DNA of 64,000 nt from Deltaproteobacteria bacterium (lineage in GTDB: Bacteria > Bdellovibrionota > FAC87 > UBA2466), in contig OMIX01000064.1 of NCBI GenBank assembly GCA_900299195.1, positions 1 to 64,000 on the forward strand. The letters run 5' to 3'. Below, one piece after another: positions 47,213 through 54,696 of the stretch; within the stretch, counting starts at the first letter, position 1, and each line of letters begins with the position of its first letter. The notes under the pieces were generated by a model. The model was not told the DNA's origin. It saw only the letters and a list, made by a program, of their open reading frames with translations, and did not search any database. The position numbers and the translations under genes are program-made.

Positions 47213-48282
47213 TCTAAAGTAAGTGGCTTAAATTGCCCTGCGCTTTGAGCTTGAAATACTGAAAGCTGAGCAGCCACATCTCCTGCAAGTTTTTTGTAAA
47301 GTTTAGAAACTTCAGACTCTGGATGAGCCGAAACAATCGGAGTTCCTTTGTCGCCACCTTCTGCGACTCGAGGATCGAGAGGAATAGCCCCGAGTAACGA
47401 GACCCCCATCTCTTGTGCCATTTTCTCCCCCCCACCCTTTCTAAAGATCGGGGTGACTTCACTGCAATGGCCACAAATAAACCCTGACATGTTCTCGATG
47501 ACACCTAAAATAGGAACCTTCACGTTCTGGAACATGCGAAGCCCTTTTCGAGCATCAATTAAGCTTACTTCTTGTGGAGTCGTGACTATCAAAGCCCCGG
47601 AGACGGGAGCACTTTGTGAAATGGAGAGTTGAGCATCACCCGTTCCAGGAGGCATGTCGATTAATAAATAATCGAGTTCACCCCAATTCACTTGGGTTAA
47701 AAACTGAGTGAGGGCTCCATGAATCATGGGACCTCTCCAAACGACGGGTTGATTTTCTGGGACCAGAAACCCCATAGACATCACTTTGATTCCGTCTTTC
47801 ACTACCGGCTCGATTCTTCCAGCCTCAGTCACGGGTTTTTCTTTGGTTCCGATCATCATAGGAATGCTAGGACCATAAATATCAGCATCTAACAATCCAA
47901 CCCGAGCCCCGGTTTCAGCCAATGCAACAGCTAAATTAAGAGTCACCGTGCTTTTTCCAACTCCGCCCTTGCCACTGGCAACTGCAATGACATTTCTAAC
48001 TCCAGGAATGCTAATTCGATTACTTTGGGTGCCGGTAGAGCGAACATTGGCGGTCATTGTTACATCTACTTCTGTCACACCAGCCAACGCCTTAACTTTC
48101 TCTAGGCATTGAGTCTTTAGTTGATCTTTAACAGGACATGCCGGAGTCGTCAGTTCAACATCAAAACTGACCTTCCCCCCACTGATTTTTAAATTTTTAA
48201 CAAAACCTAAAGAGACAATATCTCGATGGAGGTCGGGATCGTAAACCTCAGCCAAAACTTTGAGAATGGCCCCTTCAGTCAC
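47203..48282 (-). CDS. mrp: Fe-S cluster carrier P-loop ATPase Mrp/ApbC
   Basis: A ParA-type ATPase that binds and delivers Fe-S clusters. The N-terminal MIP18-like domain (ILKVLAEVYDPDLHRDIVSLGFV) precedes the P-loop ASGKGGVGKSTVTLNLA and the cluster-binding CGHC near residue 270. The ORF track adds 72 unlikely N-terminal residues that overlap the divergent hydrolase; GTG 48282 gives 359 residues and matches the family start, though its ribosome binding site is weak. First gene of mrp-DUF971-ygfZ-resB-ccsA. Confidence 0.88.
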   Translation of the reverse strand: MTEGAILKVLAEVYDPDLHRDIVSLGFVKNLKISGGKVSFDVELTTPACPVKDQLKTQCLEKVKALAGVTEVDVTMTANVRSTGTQSNRISIPGVRNVIAVASGKGGVGKSTVTLNLAVALAETGARVGLLDADIYGPSIPMMIGTKEKPVTEAGRIEPVVKDGIKVMSMGFLVPENQPVVWRGPMIHGALTQFLTQVNWGELDYLLIDMPPGTGDAQLSISQSAPVSGALIVTTPQEVSLIDARKGLRMFQNVKVPILGVIENMSGFICGHCSEVTPIFRKGGGEKMAQEMGVSLLGAIPLDPRVAEGGDKGTPIVSAHPESEVSKLYKKLAGDVAAQLSVFQAQSAGQFKPLTLEWQ

Positions 48283-48454
48283 TTGATTGGATTCTTTATT
48301 CTTAAAAAACACGCCTGTTTCTAGCTCGATTTCAAGCAAAAGAAAAGTCCCCTTTGGAGAATAAGATACCCAATCAAGAATATTAACGCGTAGCGCACTT
48401 AATGCCCAATTTTCAACTACTTGAGACCAGCCTAAACAGTTAAAATAATGGGAT

Positions 48455-50254
48455 ATGAAAAATCCATTCTTTTCAATTGTTGCCGCTTTCCTTTTCACTT
48501 TTAGCTTTTATCTTTATCCCAATCCGGTCGATTGCAAGCCTTCCTTGGCGAAACTTGCCGTCCAGGCCCGAGACAAAAATCTGGCTAGTGATCCAGTGGC
48601 CCTTCTCACCGCAGAAGAGGGACTCATCAAGTCGGGCCCCATTTTCAAACGTTGGGATCCTGAACTTGCGACTAGCATTTACTCCACTGTGGCCGAACCC
48701 CGAAAAGATGGTTCCGTTCCGTGGGTTCCCAAAAATGCCAAAGCCGTGGTTATTTTTTTACATGGCTCGGGAACCGCAAAAGCCAGTGGAAAAAACTTCG
48801 CTGAGAATCAAAATATACTTAGGCCCGCAGGCATTGCAGGAATTTCACTCGATTTACCGTTCCATGGAGACAACAAAGGCAGCGAAAAGTTAAAAAACAT
48901 GGATGGATTCATGGATTGGATGCACCAGTTTGTCGAAAAAGTAAAAAAAGAGGCTGATGCTACAGGAAAAAAAATTCCCATCTACATGATGGGGCACAGT
49001 TTTGGTCCCGGCGTCATTCAAGAATATGTGGAGAGATACCCCAAAGATTTAAAAGATTTTCTTTTGATGTCACCTGCAGGGGATTTTCACCCTGCCTTAA
49101 AATACACTTATGAAAAAATTACTACTCCAGGCGAAAAGTTTTTAGAGGGAGAGCCCATTGTTGAAAATGCTGCTGGAGGAGAATGGGCTGGGCAACTCGA
49201 TGGACAATTCACTTGGCCCAAACGTGGGCCGTTCGATCGAATGCCAGGAAGACTGTTAATTGGAGAATTGGATGAGTGGTGGCCTGGAAACAAGGAGCTT
49301 GCCAGAAAGGTAGGGGTAGAACAACCTTATGAGTTTAACCAGCCACTTGAGTATTTCAGAAAAAAATATCCTGGAATGAAAATTACAACCATTCCAAATG
49401 TAGGGCACATGCTGTTTAATGCCACTGCCGCTAATGGAAGAAATTTGGTACGCGAAAGTATTTTTGACATGGTCGGAATTCCGGAAACAGACAGAAATCC
49501 CCCCGGAGTACCAGTATCCCCCAGCGAACGAATCGCATTGCTCTATCAGAGCTCTCCCGTATTTAGACAGTGGATTGGAAATCGTTATCCCTATTCTTTC
49601 CGTGATGAATTCAGAGTAAATGGAGTTCTTAAAGATTGGGAAAATGCTAAATACCAAGCTTGGAGAAGCGTGCTCGAACGATTGTCACAGGAGCACCCCG
49701 AATTTGCGCGCTCACGAGGCTATTCTTTGGCCATTGCTCAACAAAAAGCCTCAGCCAAGGAACCGAACTTAGATGCAGTCACAAAAAAATTACAACATGA
49801 CTTAGTGAGTTATCTAACTGGGACGGAGAAACAGAAAGCAGATATTCTTGCTCAACCCGATAGTGAAATCCCAAAACCTTTGAAACTGCAGGCCTCAGCC
49901 GTCGACAAGGGGTGGGCTCCCACGAAATCAGGAGCCACCGGGCCCGTCACACTGGCTTCATTTTTAGAAAAAATTAAAGCCAAAGGGGCCACAAAAATTG
50001 AAAGCACCTCATTAGAAAGTAAAGGGGTCAGGCTGTCTTACGAGGTGGAAGGTAAGCAATATGAAAACTACGTTTTAGATTACTCCCCGCAGGAATTGGA
50101 AAAAAAGGTCTATGAACTTTACTTGAAAGCTTATGAAAGAAATCATTTTGCTGCTCCCGGAGATACAATAGAAATTTTAGATGAAGGAATTCTCTGGAAG
50201 TTCTCAGCCAAGGACAAAGCCAACGTAACCATGTTACAGGTCAGCCCACATTGA
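48455..50254 (+). CDS. Secreted alpha/beta hydrolase with C-terminal extension
   Basis: A signal peptide (IVAAFLFTFSFYLYPNPVDC) leads to a hydrolase fold: LHGSGTAKASG forms the oxyanion region, LDLPFHGDN follows, and GHSFGPG is the nucleophile elbow with catalytic serine. A histidine in NVGHMLF completes the probable triad. The last 250 residues, after NPPGVPVSPSERI, form an unknown extension. Esterase, lipase or thioesterase activity is possible; the substrate is unknown. Its stop codon overlaps the first base of the inverted-repeat element. Confidence 0.8.
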   Translation: MKNPFFSIVAAFLFTFSFYLYPNPVDCKPSLAKLAVQARDKNLASDPVALLTAEEGLIKSGPIFKRWDPELATSIYSTVAEPRKDGSVPWVPKNAKAVVIFLHGSGTAKASGKNFAENQNILRPAGIAGISLDLPFHGDNKGSEKLKNMDGFMDWMHQFVEKVKKEADATGKKIPIYMMGHSFGPGVIQEYVERYPKDLKDFLLMSPAGDFHPALKYTYEKITTPGEKFLEGEPIVENAAGGEWAGQLDGQFTWPKRGPFDRMPGRLLIGELDEWWPGNKELARKVGVEQPYEFNQPLEYFRKKYPGMKITTIPNVGHMLFNATAANGRNLVRESIFDMVGIPETDRNPPGVPVSPSERIALLYQSSPVFRQWIGNRYPYSFRDEFRVNGVLKDWENAKYQAWRSVLERLSQEHPEFARSRGYSLAIAQQKASAKEPNLDAVTKKLQHDLVSYLTGTEKQKADILAQPDSEIPKPLKLQASAVDKGWAPTKSGATGPVTLASFLEKIKAKGATKIESTSLESKGVRLSYEVEGKQYENYVLDYSPQELEKKVYELYLKAYERNHFAAPGDTIEILDEGILWKFSAKDKANVTMLQVSPH

Positions 50255-50396
50255 AAGGGGTCAGTCGACTTTCAATATTGAAAGGTCGGCAAGGAGAACC
50301 TTCTCCTAGGGTGTAAGTGAACTTTCAATATCGTTACTCTGCTTAATACAAAAAGCCTGCGGCCCCTTTCAATATTGAAAGTCGACTGACCCCTTT
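50254..50396. repeat. 143-bp inverted-repeat element between convergent genes
   Basis: The ends are perfect 32-bp inverted copies (50254-50285 and 50365-50396), starting AAAGGGGTCAGTCGACT. Each arm contains the 16-bp palindrome CTTTCAATATTGAAAG (50269-50284 and 50366-50381). Inside lie a AGGAGAA/TTCTCCT hairpin (50292-50307) and a third degenerate copy, ACTTTCAATAT (50321-50331). The element fills the whole gap between the two stop codons. It has the look of a non-autonomous, REP- or MITE-like repeat mobilised in trans. No transposase is in the window. Confidence 0.85.
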
Positions 50397-50400
50397 TCCC

Positions 50401-52026
50401 TCAATGAGTTTTCATAACGCACTCGTCGATTGTGCTAAAGGGTCCTGCGGTTAATCCTTCGTGATCAATCGGAGAGACATACCAATCGCTTCCTCCCCAG
50501 AAACAAACCCCTTTTGAAGTGGAGTGTTGTGTAGCCTTCAAACAATCTTTAAATTCTGTAATGGAAGAACCGCCTAAATATCCATAATCGGGACGACCAG
50601 GAACTGTGCCAGTATAAAGAGTGGGTTTCCATCCATTCAGCCCTGTGCGGCTACAGATGACACCAAATTCTGGATTCGATGCCGCCACTGCCGTCTTGCA
50701 CTCTTCCAAGGAAGTCATCGGATTTTGACCCAACAGCCCCTTCGGGGTTTGACTATAATCTTTATAGCCGCCCCCACCGGCCACCGCTTTTAAATAATAA
50801 GGTCGATACAATCCTTGTCCAAGAGGCTTACAATCAAAATACGATTTAGGTTCATCCTCTCGAAAGGTTGTTCGAAAAATCTTTGCGTTTTTTAAGGTGG
50901 GATTTAGATATCGATTATCCACCATTTCGTGACGTAATTCTGGATAGCGTTTCTCATCGTACGGATGAAAACTAAAAATACCGTCCATTCCCCAAACTTG
51001 CCCATAAAGATAGAGATCAAAGTAGAAATCACTCACCAAACGACTCGAATCTTTGTGACAACGCATGCACGAATCATCGTTTACCTCTATCAGACCTGCC
51101 ATATAACGATTGGGTACAATGGAAAGACGACTGAGAGTTGATGCAGCATAGGTTTTCTTTTGGCCATTGCTTTTCCAAACCGCTCCATAAGCCGAACGAA
51201 ACTGGGTTGTTTTAAGGAGTTCTCTGACTAAAGCATCATCGCCAAATTCAGGCAGCACATCGATATAGCCATCCTGCTGAAATATCTCACTTAGCTTTTC
51301 CTTAGCTTTAAGTGAAGCAGGTTTTAATGTGGTATTGTCCTCTAAGAATTCCACCATCGATTTCAAAGCTGGGGAAGAGATCCATTGGGGTCGATGCATT
51401 TTGATAGCTTTAGATAAATCTAAGGCTCGAGGAAAAGGGCGATAAACATTCATAGCCCAACCTGTGGAATACCGAGTACGAGTTCTAATTTCAACGGGGA
51501 GAAGATCAGTTCCCTCTTTTATAAAAAGAACCTCACCGAAAACAGTTCCTGCATAATATTCCCATTTCCACTCCGGACGACTAGCATTCATGATAACCGT
51601 CTTAATCGGAATCGTTTTAACTTCCCCTCCTTCTAAAGGAAAATTGACAAAATTCACGACCTGAAGATTGGTGGATTCGTCAGTTCCAGCGGTCGTGCTA
51701 AATGGAAATTGCCAACGACGATTGGAGCGATCGTGTAAACCACTAATAATACTTTCGGGTGCCGCAACCAAATCAGGCCACTTATCATTTGAACTGGCGC
51801 CGATTGAATCCTGATAAGAACGTAACATTACGGTATCGTCGTACCAAAGCGTTTGATGACTCATAAGAATCTTTGAAATCTTAGGATCATTCACTTGAGG
51901 CAAAGCCGCTCGGATCGTGTTGAGTTTTTCAGTAGGCATGATCAGAGTGTCAAGAGATGTTGCGATGAGTTGGCCCGTTGACACAATAAAAAACAGAACC
52001 CAGAAAGTTTTATTCAATGAGTGCAT
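50401..52026 (-). CDS. Secreted monohaem-type protein with cysteine repeats
   Basis: 541 residues with a signal peptide (TFWVLFFIVSTGQLIATS). One haem c motif, CMRCH, occurs at about residue 320 in VNDDSCMRCHKDSSRL. The C-terminal 150 residues contain two related segments, SLEECKTAVAASNPEFGVICSRTGLNGWKP and EFKDCLKATQHSTSKGVCFWGGSDWYV, with paired cysteines and tryptophan. I do not recognise the family. It would be exported and matured by ResB/CcsA. It converges on the hydrolase across the inverted-repeat element. Confidence 0.72.
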   Translation of the reverse strand: MHSLNKTFWVLFFIVSTGQLIATSLDTLIMPTEKLNTIRAALPQVNDPKISKILMSHQTLWYDDTVMLRSYQDSIGASSNDKWPDLVAAPESIISGLHDRSNRRWQFPFSTTAGTDESTNLQVVNFVNFPLEGGEVKTIPIKTVIMNASRPEWKWEYYAGTVFGEVLFIKEGTDLLPVEIRTRTRYSTGWAMNVYRPFPRALDLSKAIKMHRPQWISSPALKSMVEFLEDNTTLKPASLKAKEKLSEIFQQDGYIDVLPEFGDDALVRELLKTTQFRSAYGAVWKSNGQKKTYAASTLSRLSIVPNRYMAGLIEVNDDSCMRCHKDSSRLVSDFYFDLYLYGQVWGMDGIFSFHPYDEKRYPELRHEMVDNRYLNPTLKNAKIFRTTFREDEPKSYFDCKPLGQGLYRPYYLKAVAGGGGYKDYSQTPKGLLGQNPMTSLEECKTAVAASNPEFGVICSRTGLNGWKPTLYTGTVPGRPDYGYLGGSSITEFKDCLKATQHSTSKGVCFWGGSDWYVSPIDHEGLTAGPFSTIDECVMKTH

Positions 52027-52246
52027 TTGAACCTCTGTTTTTAACGCTTATTTTCTTAGCGTAGCAGTAAAAGCCAAAAACTAGCCCACGGTTATTTGTT
52101 TGGTGTTCACATCAGTTAAGAGGAAGCCATCTCGGTCGCTCATTCTAAAACTACTTAACGTAAAATAATTAAGTGGGAATCACTTAGCTAAGAACTTATC
52201 AGCGGGTCCTGTTCAAGGGATTATCGCTATTTATTAGGGAGAATCT

Positions 52247-52543
52247 ATGTGCAACCGAAGACATATTTTTGGATTATTGCTACTGGTAATCACTTACCTC
52301 AACCATATTAAGCCCATCCTAGATGCACACTGCATTGAGTGTCATTCCCCTGGAAATTTTCTCGATTTGTCTTGGTATCCCTTTCACTCCCAGAACTTGT
52401 CAGAACAGTCTGCGATCGTAGAGAGAATGATCCTTAGGGTTCAACCCGGTGTAGGACAAATGCCTCCAGGTCATCGCCCCAAATTAACCACCGATGAAAT
52501 TGAAACGATTCAACAATGGCTTCAAAGTGGTCTTAATATTTAA
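52247..52543 (+). CDS. Small membrane-anchored cytochrome c (PSCyt1-like)
   Basis: 98 residues. A short hydrophobic N-terminus (HIFGLLLLVITYL) is followed by the compact haem domain NHIKPILDAHCIECHSPG, with the CIECH haem motif, and ends MPPGHRPKLTTDEIETIQQWLQSGLNI; the methionine is the probable distal ligand. The pattern matches the short cytochrome domains known from planctomycete-type proteins, here as a stand-alone gene. TTAGGGAGAA precedes the ATG. It lies 220 bp from the divergent monohaem-type gene. Confidence 0.78.
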   Translation: MCNRRHIFGLLLLVITYLNHIKPILDAHCIECHSPGNFLDLSWYPFHSQNLSEQSAIVERMILRVQPGVGQMPPGHRPKLTTDEIETIQQWLQSGLNI

Positions 52544-52581
52544 TAACAGTTTATCTGCGCTACAATTAGAAATTCTATTAT

Positions 52582-53718
52582 TCAGTGAAATGCCGATTTT
52601 TTAGAGGGAATAGGTTTGGCACTGGGATAGATTACCGTTTCAGTCGTCTTGGGAGTTCGTATTAGATAGCCAATTCCAATTCCTAGAAGGAGAGCCAATA
52701 CCGAGATACCCACTACTCTCCACGGAAGTTTTTTTAACATTCCTTTTTCTTCTGTGAGATCAGAATACTGAATGCTTGGGTTTAGAAGCGCTTCATGATC
52801 TAAATATTTTAGAATGATATCTGAAGTGTGCTGGCTCTTTTGGGGCCCCAAGTAATTTTCCAAATCAGAAATCAAAGATCGGACATCAGTATAACGATCT
52901 GTTGGATTTTTCCTAAGGCACTTTTCAATAATCTGATCCAACTTTTTTGGAATGGCAGAATTCATTTTTCGAGCTGGAATATACTTAGTTTCTCGAATCC
53001 TTTGAAAAACGGTCTCCTTTTCGGCTTCTTTGAAGGGACGCGTTCCAGTGAGCATTTCATAAAAAGTAATTCCCATGAGAAAAATATCTGCCGCCGGGGT
53101 GATCGGATCCCCCAAAACCTGCTCAGGGGATAAATAGCTAGGCGATCCTACCATCATTCCCGGACGAGTGAGCGAAGTGTTCTCAATGTCCATTACGATA
53201 CCAAAATCCATCAATTTCACTTCACCGCGAGTAGTTAACCTAATATTAGACGGTTTAATATCTCGATGAATTAAATGGTAAGCGTGAATATAACTGACTC
53301 CCCGAGCCACATTTAATAGAATCGCCGCAGCGATATCTGGAGGTAGATTTCCTACTTTTTGAACAATGGTAGAAAGATCCAAACCGTCAATATACTCCAT
53401 GAGCAAAAACGAATCTTGACCCGATTCCACAAAATCGTATACGTGTGCAATATTTTGATGGAGCACGGAGGCTAAGGCTTTGGCCTCTCTTCGAAATCTT
53501 TCTAGGGTCTCTGGGTTGGAAAAAAGTTCCTCCTTCAATTTTTTGACGACGATGTACCTTTCTAAAGAAGGCTGGCGAGCTCTAAAAATGTGAGCCATTC
53601 CACCGGAGGCAATTTTTTTAACTTCATCCAATACACCGCGAAGTTTGGCCACATGGTCGTCCGAGGAAAACGACTGAGAACCAATAATAGTTATCAAATT
53701 TTGATCTTGTTTATCCAT
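52582..53718 (-). CDS. Ser/Thr protein kinase with C-terminal membrane anchor
   Basis: A Hanks-type kinase of 378 residues. Glycine loop SGGMAHIFRARQ, lysine in YIVVKKL (about residue 54), HRDIKPSNIRL (about 151), DFG in LMDFGIVMD (about 171) and SPEQVLGDP are all present, so it should be active. A helix near the C-terminus (VVGISVLALLLGIGIGYLI) anchors it with the kinase in the cytoplasm and a short tail outside. No sensor domain. The upstream minus-strand region is highly structured and ends with a terminator. Confidence 0.93.
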   Translation of the reverse strand: MDKQDQNLITIIGSQSFSSDDHVAKLRGVLDEVKKIASGGMAHIFRARQPSLERYIVVKKLKEELFSNPETLERFRREAKALASVLHQNIAHVYDFVESGQDSFLLMEYIDGLDLSTIVQKVGNLPPDIAAAILLNVARGVSYIHAYHLIHRDIKPSNIRLTTRGEVKLMDFGIVMDIENTSLTRPGMMVGSPSYLSPEQVLGDPITPAADIFLMGITFYEMLTGTRPFKEAEKETVFQRIRETKYIPARKMNSAIPKKLDQIIEKCLRKNPTDRYTDVRSLISDLENYLGPQKSQHTSDIILKYLDHEALLNPSIQYSDLTEEKGMLKKLPWRVVGISVLALLLGIGIGYLIRTPKTTETVIYPSAKPIPSKKSAFH

Positions 53719-53807
53719 GAATTGAAGTGAGTCCCAAGATGCAAGTTACGGTTAATCCTATCATGAGACCTTTCACAACTCACCTGTAACCTTAAGTAAA
53801 CTTTAGG

Positions 53808-53840
53808 GGAGGCCACCGATGATCCCAGTCGATGACCTCC
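53808..53840 (-). other. 12-bp stem-loop in the kinase leader
   Basis: Read on the minus strand, GGAGGTCATCGA pairs along its full 12 bases (counting G-U) with TCGGTGGCCTCC around a 9-nt loop. It lies between the terminator at 53843-53878 and the kinase start. It is not followed by a T-run, so it is more likely a leader structure or a protein/RNA binding site than a terminator. Confidence 0.5.
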
Positions 53841-53842
53841 AC

Positions 53843-53878
53843 AAAAAACCCCGCTATTTTCACCTTGAAAACAGCGGG
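53843..53878 (-). terminator. Rho-independent terminator upstream of the kinase gene
   Basis: On the minus strand CCCGCT-G-TTTTCA pairs with TGAAAA-T-AGCGGG, with one mismatch, a three-base loop and GTTTTTT directly after. It would end a transcript coming from the small gene at 54036-54305 or a small RNA made from 53880-54030. Confidence 0.8.
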
Positions 53879-54020
53879 TGAGAGAGGAGTAGTGGTACCA
53901 CGAAAGAGTCGTATGAAAACCCCTTCGTGCTGCCCTACGGCAGACGGCTACCAACGATATTTCGACCGTTGGCAAATCGGATCCGGCTTTCCCCCTATTC
54001 TCCTCTCAACGCCGGATCTA
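53879..54020 (-). ncRNA. Candidate structured RNA with a possible pseudoknot
   Basis: Minus-strand reading: GATCCGGC (54018-54011) pairs with GCCGGATC (53987-53980); the loop holds GAGAGGAG (54007-54000), which can pair with CTCCTCTC (53889-53882), giving a pseudoknot. Between them lie small hairpins CCAACG/CGTTGG and CTGCC/GGCAG, then an ACGAAGGG/CTCTTTCGT stem and the palindrome GTGGTACCAC. A terminator follows. No RNA family recognised. It could be a small RNA, a 3'-UTR product or a cis element upstream of the kinase. No promoter was identified. Confidence 0.5.
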
Positions 54021-54035
54021 TTTTTCCCCCTTGTC

Positions 54036-54305
54036 CTAATCAGATTCCAAAGGAATCTGGTAGGACCAATTCAATACTTTAGCTAGTTCTTCCTCCGAAA
54101 TCGAATCCCCTTCGAATTTCTTTTCCCCTGTTTCATTCAACCCGATAATCTGTTGCCCTCGAACCTGTTTTTCATGGAATTTTTTTTCTCCTGCTCGAGC
54201 TTTCATGGGGATCAACAGCACAAAGGCTGCCGTCACTATGACAAAAAATAAAACCTCAAGCAGTTGAATCCACTTCCCCCTGCTGCCGTTAGCTTGATAG
54301 TTCAA
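54036..54305 (-). CDS. Small membrane protein with prepilin-like N-terminus
   Basis: 89 residues from a TTG start with AAGGGGG nine bases upstream; the ORF track starts 22 codons earlier. The N-terminus NYQANGSRGKWIQLLEVLFFVIVTAAFVLLIPMK has a glycine-led hydrophobic helix with a glutamate, like a pseudopilin, but the glutamate is at +7 rather than +5. The soluble part is acidic/lysine-rich. A AGCGG/CCGCT hairpin precedes the ribosome binding site. Function unknown; it may be a TadE-like or other anchored protein. Confidence 0.5.
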   Translation of the reverse strand: MNYQANGSRGKWIQLLEVLFFVIVTAAFVLLIPMKARAGEKKFHEKQVRGQQIIGLNETGEKKFEGDSISEEELAKVLNWSYQIPLESD

Positions 54306-54696
54306 ATGGCTCTGCCCCCTTTGAGCGGTATCACCCGCTACGACTGATAGGACATAGCAAGAGCATGCCACCGTTCGTTGTTTAAGCTTTTTATAGAAAA
54401 GTTATGGGGTTAAATGATTGAAATTCTGCAGTTTGAGGGGTGTTTACTTCCGACTCTTTCCAAAACTGAGTAAAGTTTGTGCAACTGTCAAATTGTTAGA
54501 CACTTCAACAAAAGTTGTTCATTTCACCCGTTCTCCAGGAAATTTATGTCAGTGGTTGATTGTACATCCCTCTCTAATGAGATTTCTTAAAAAATAGAAA
54601 ACCAGGTCGTACGGCGCATTGCGAAGCCTAAGCCGGTAAGCCTAGTTTTCTATTTCCTGAAATTTATCCTAGCGGATAGGGTGTAGCCTCATTCTT
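54306..54696. other. 391-bp intergenic region after lysA, ending in a long hairpin
   Basis: No convincing gene. The only strong structure is AAATAGAAAAC (54592-54602) pairing with GTTTTCTATTT (54645-54655) over 11 perfect bases around a 42-nt inner part with its own partial GC stem. On the minus strand it is followed by TTT, so it is a likely terminator for the wecE-lysA transcript. The stretch 54372-54590 is AT-rich with no further structure that I can support. Confidence 0.5.

Noticed and set aside
48283-48498. Track extension of mrp by 72 residues
   Set aside because: It runs into the divergent hydrolase start, lacks an initiation signal and does not resemble Mrp N-termini.
49256-49657. 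133-residue minus-strand ORF inside the hydrolase gene
   Set aside because: Shadow frame; the plus-strand gene has a signal peptide and intact catalytic motifs across the same bases.
53879-53905. T-box leader, because of GTGGTACC near a terminator
   Set aside because: No specifier stem or distal stem I motifs were seen, the GTGGTACCAC is simply a palindrome, and the downstream gene is a kinase rather than an aminoacyl-tRNA synthetase or amino-acid gene.
53832-54086. 84-residue plus-strand ORF (track) across the structured RNA region
   Set aside because: It has no ribosome binding site, no recognisable domain, and its sequence is dictated by overlapping inverted repeats.
54306-54371. N-terminal 22 residues of the 111-residue minus-strand ORF
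   Set aside because: They cover a hairpin and the likely ribosome binding site of the TTG start at 54305; no initiation signal precedes the ATG at 54371.
54592-54655. Integron attC-like site after lysA
   Set aside because: The stem-loop has no conserved GTTRRRY/RYYYAAC core pairs, no cassette boundaries and no integrase in the window; it fits a terminator better.
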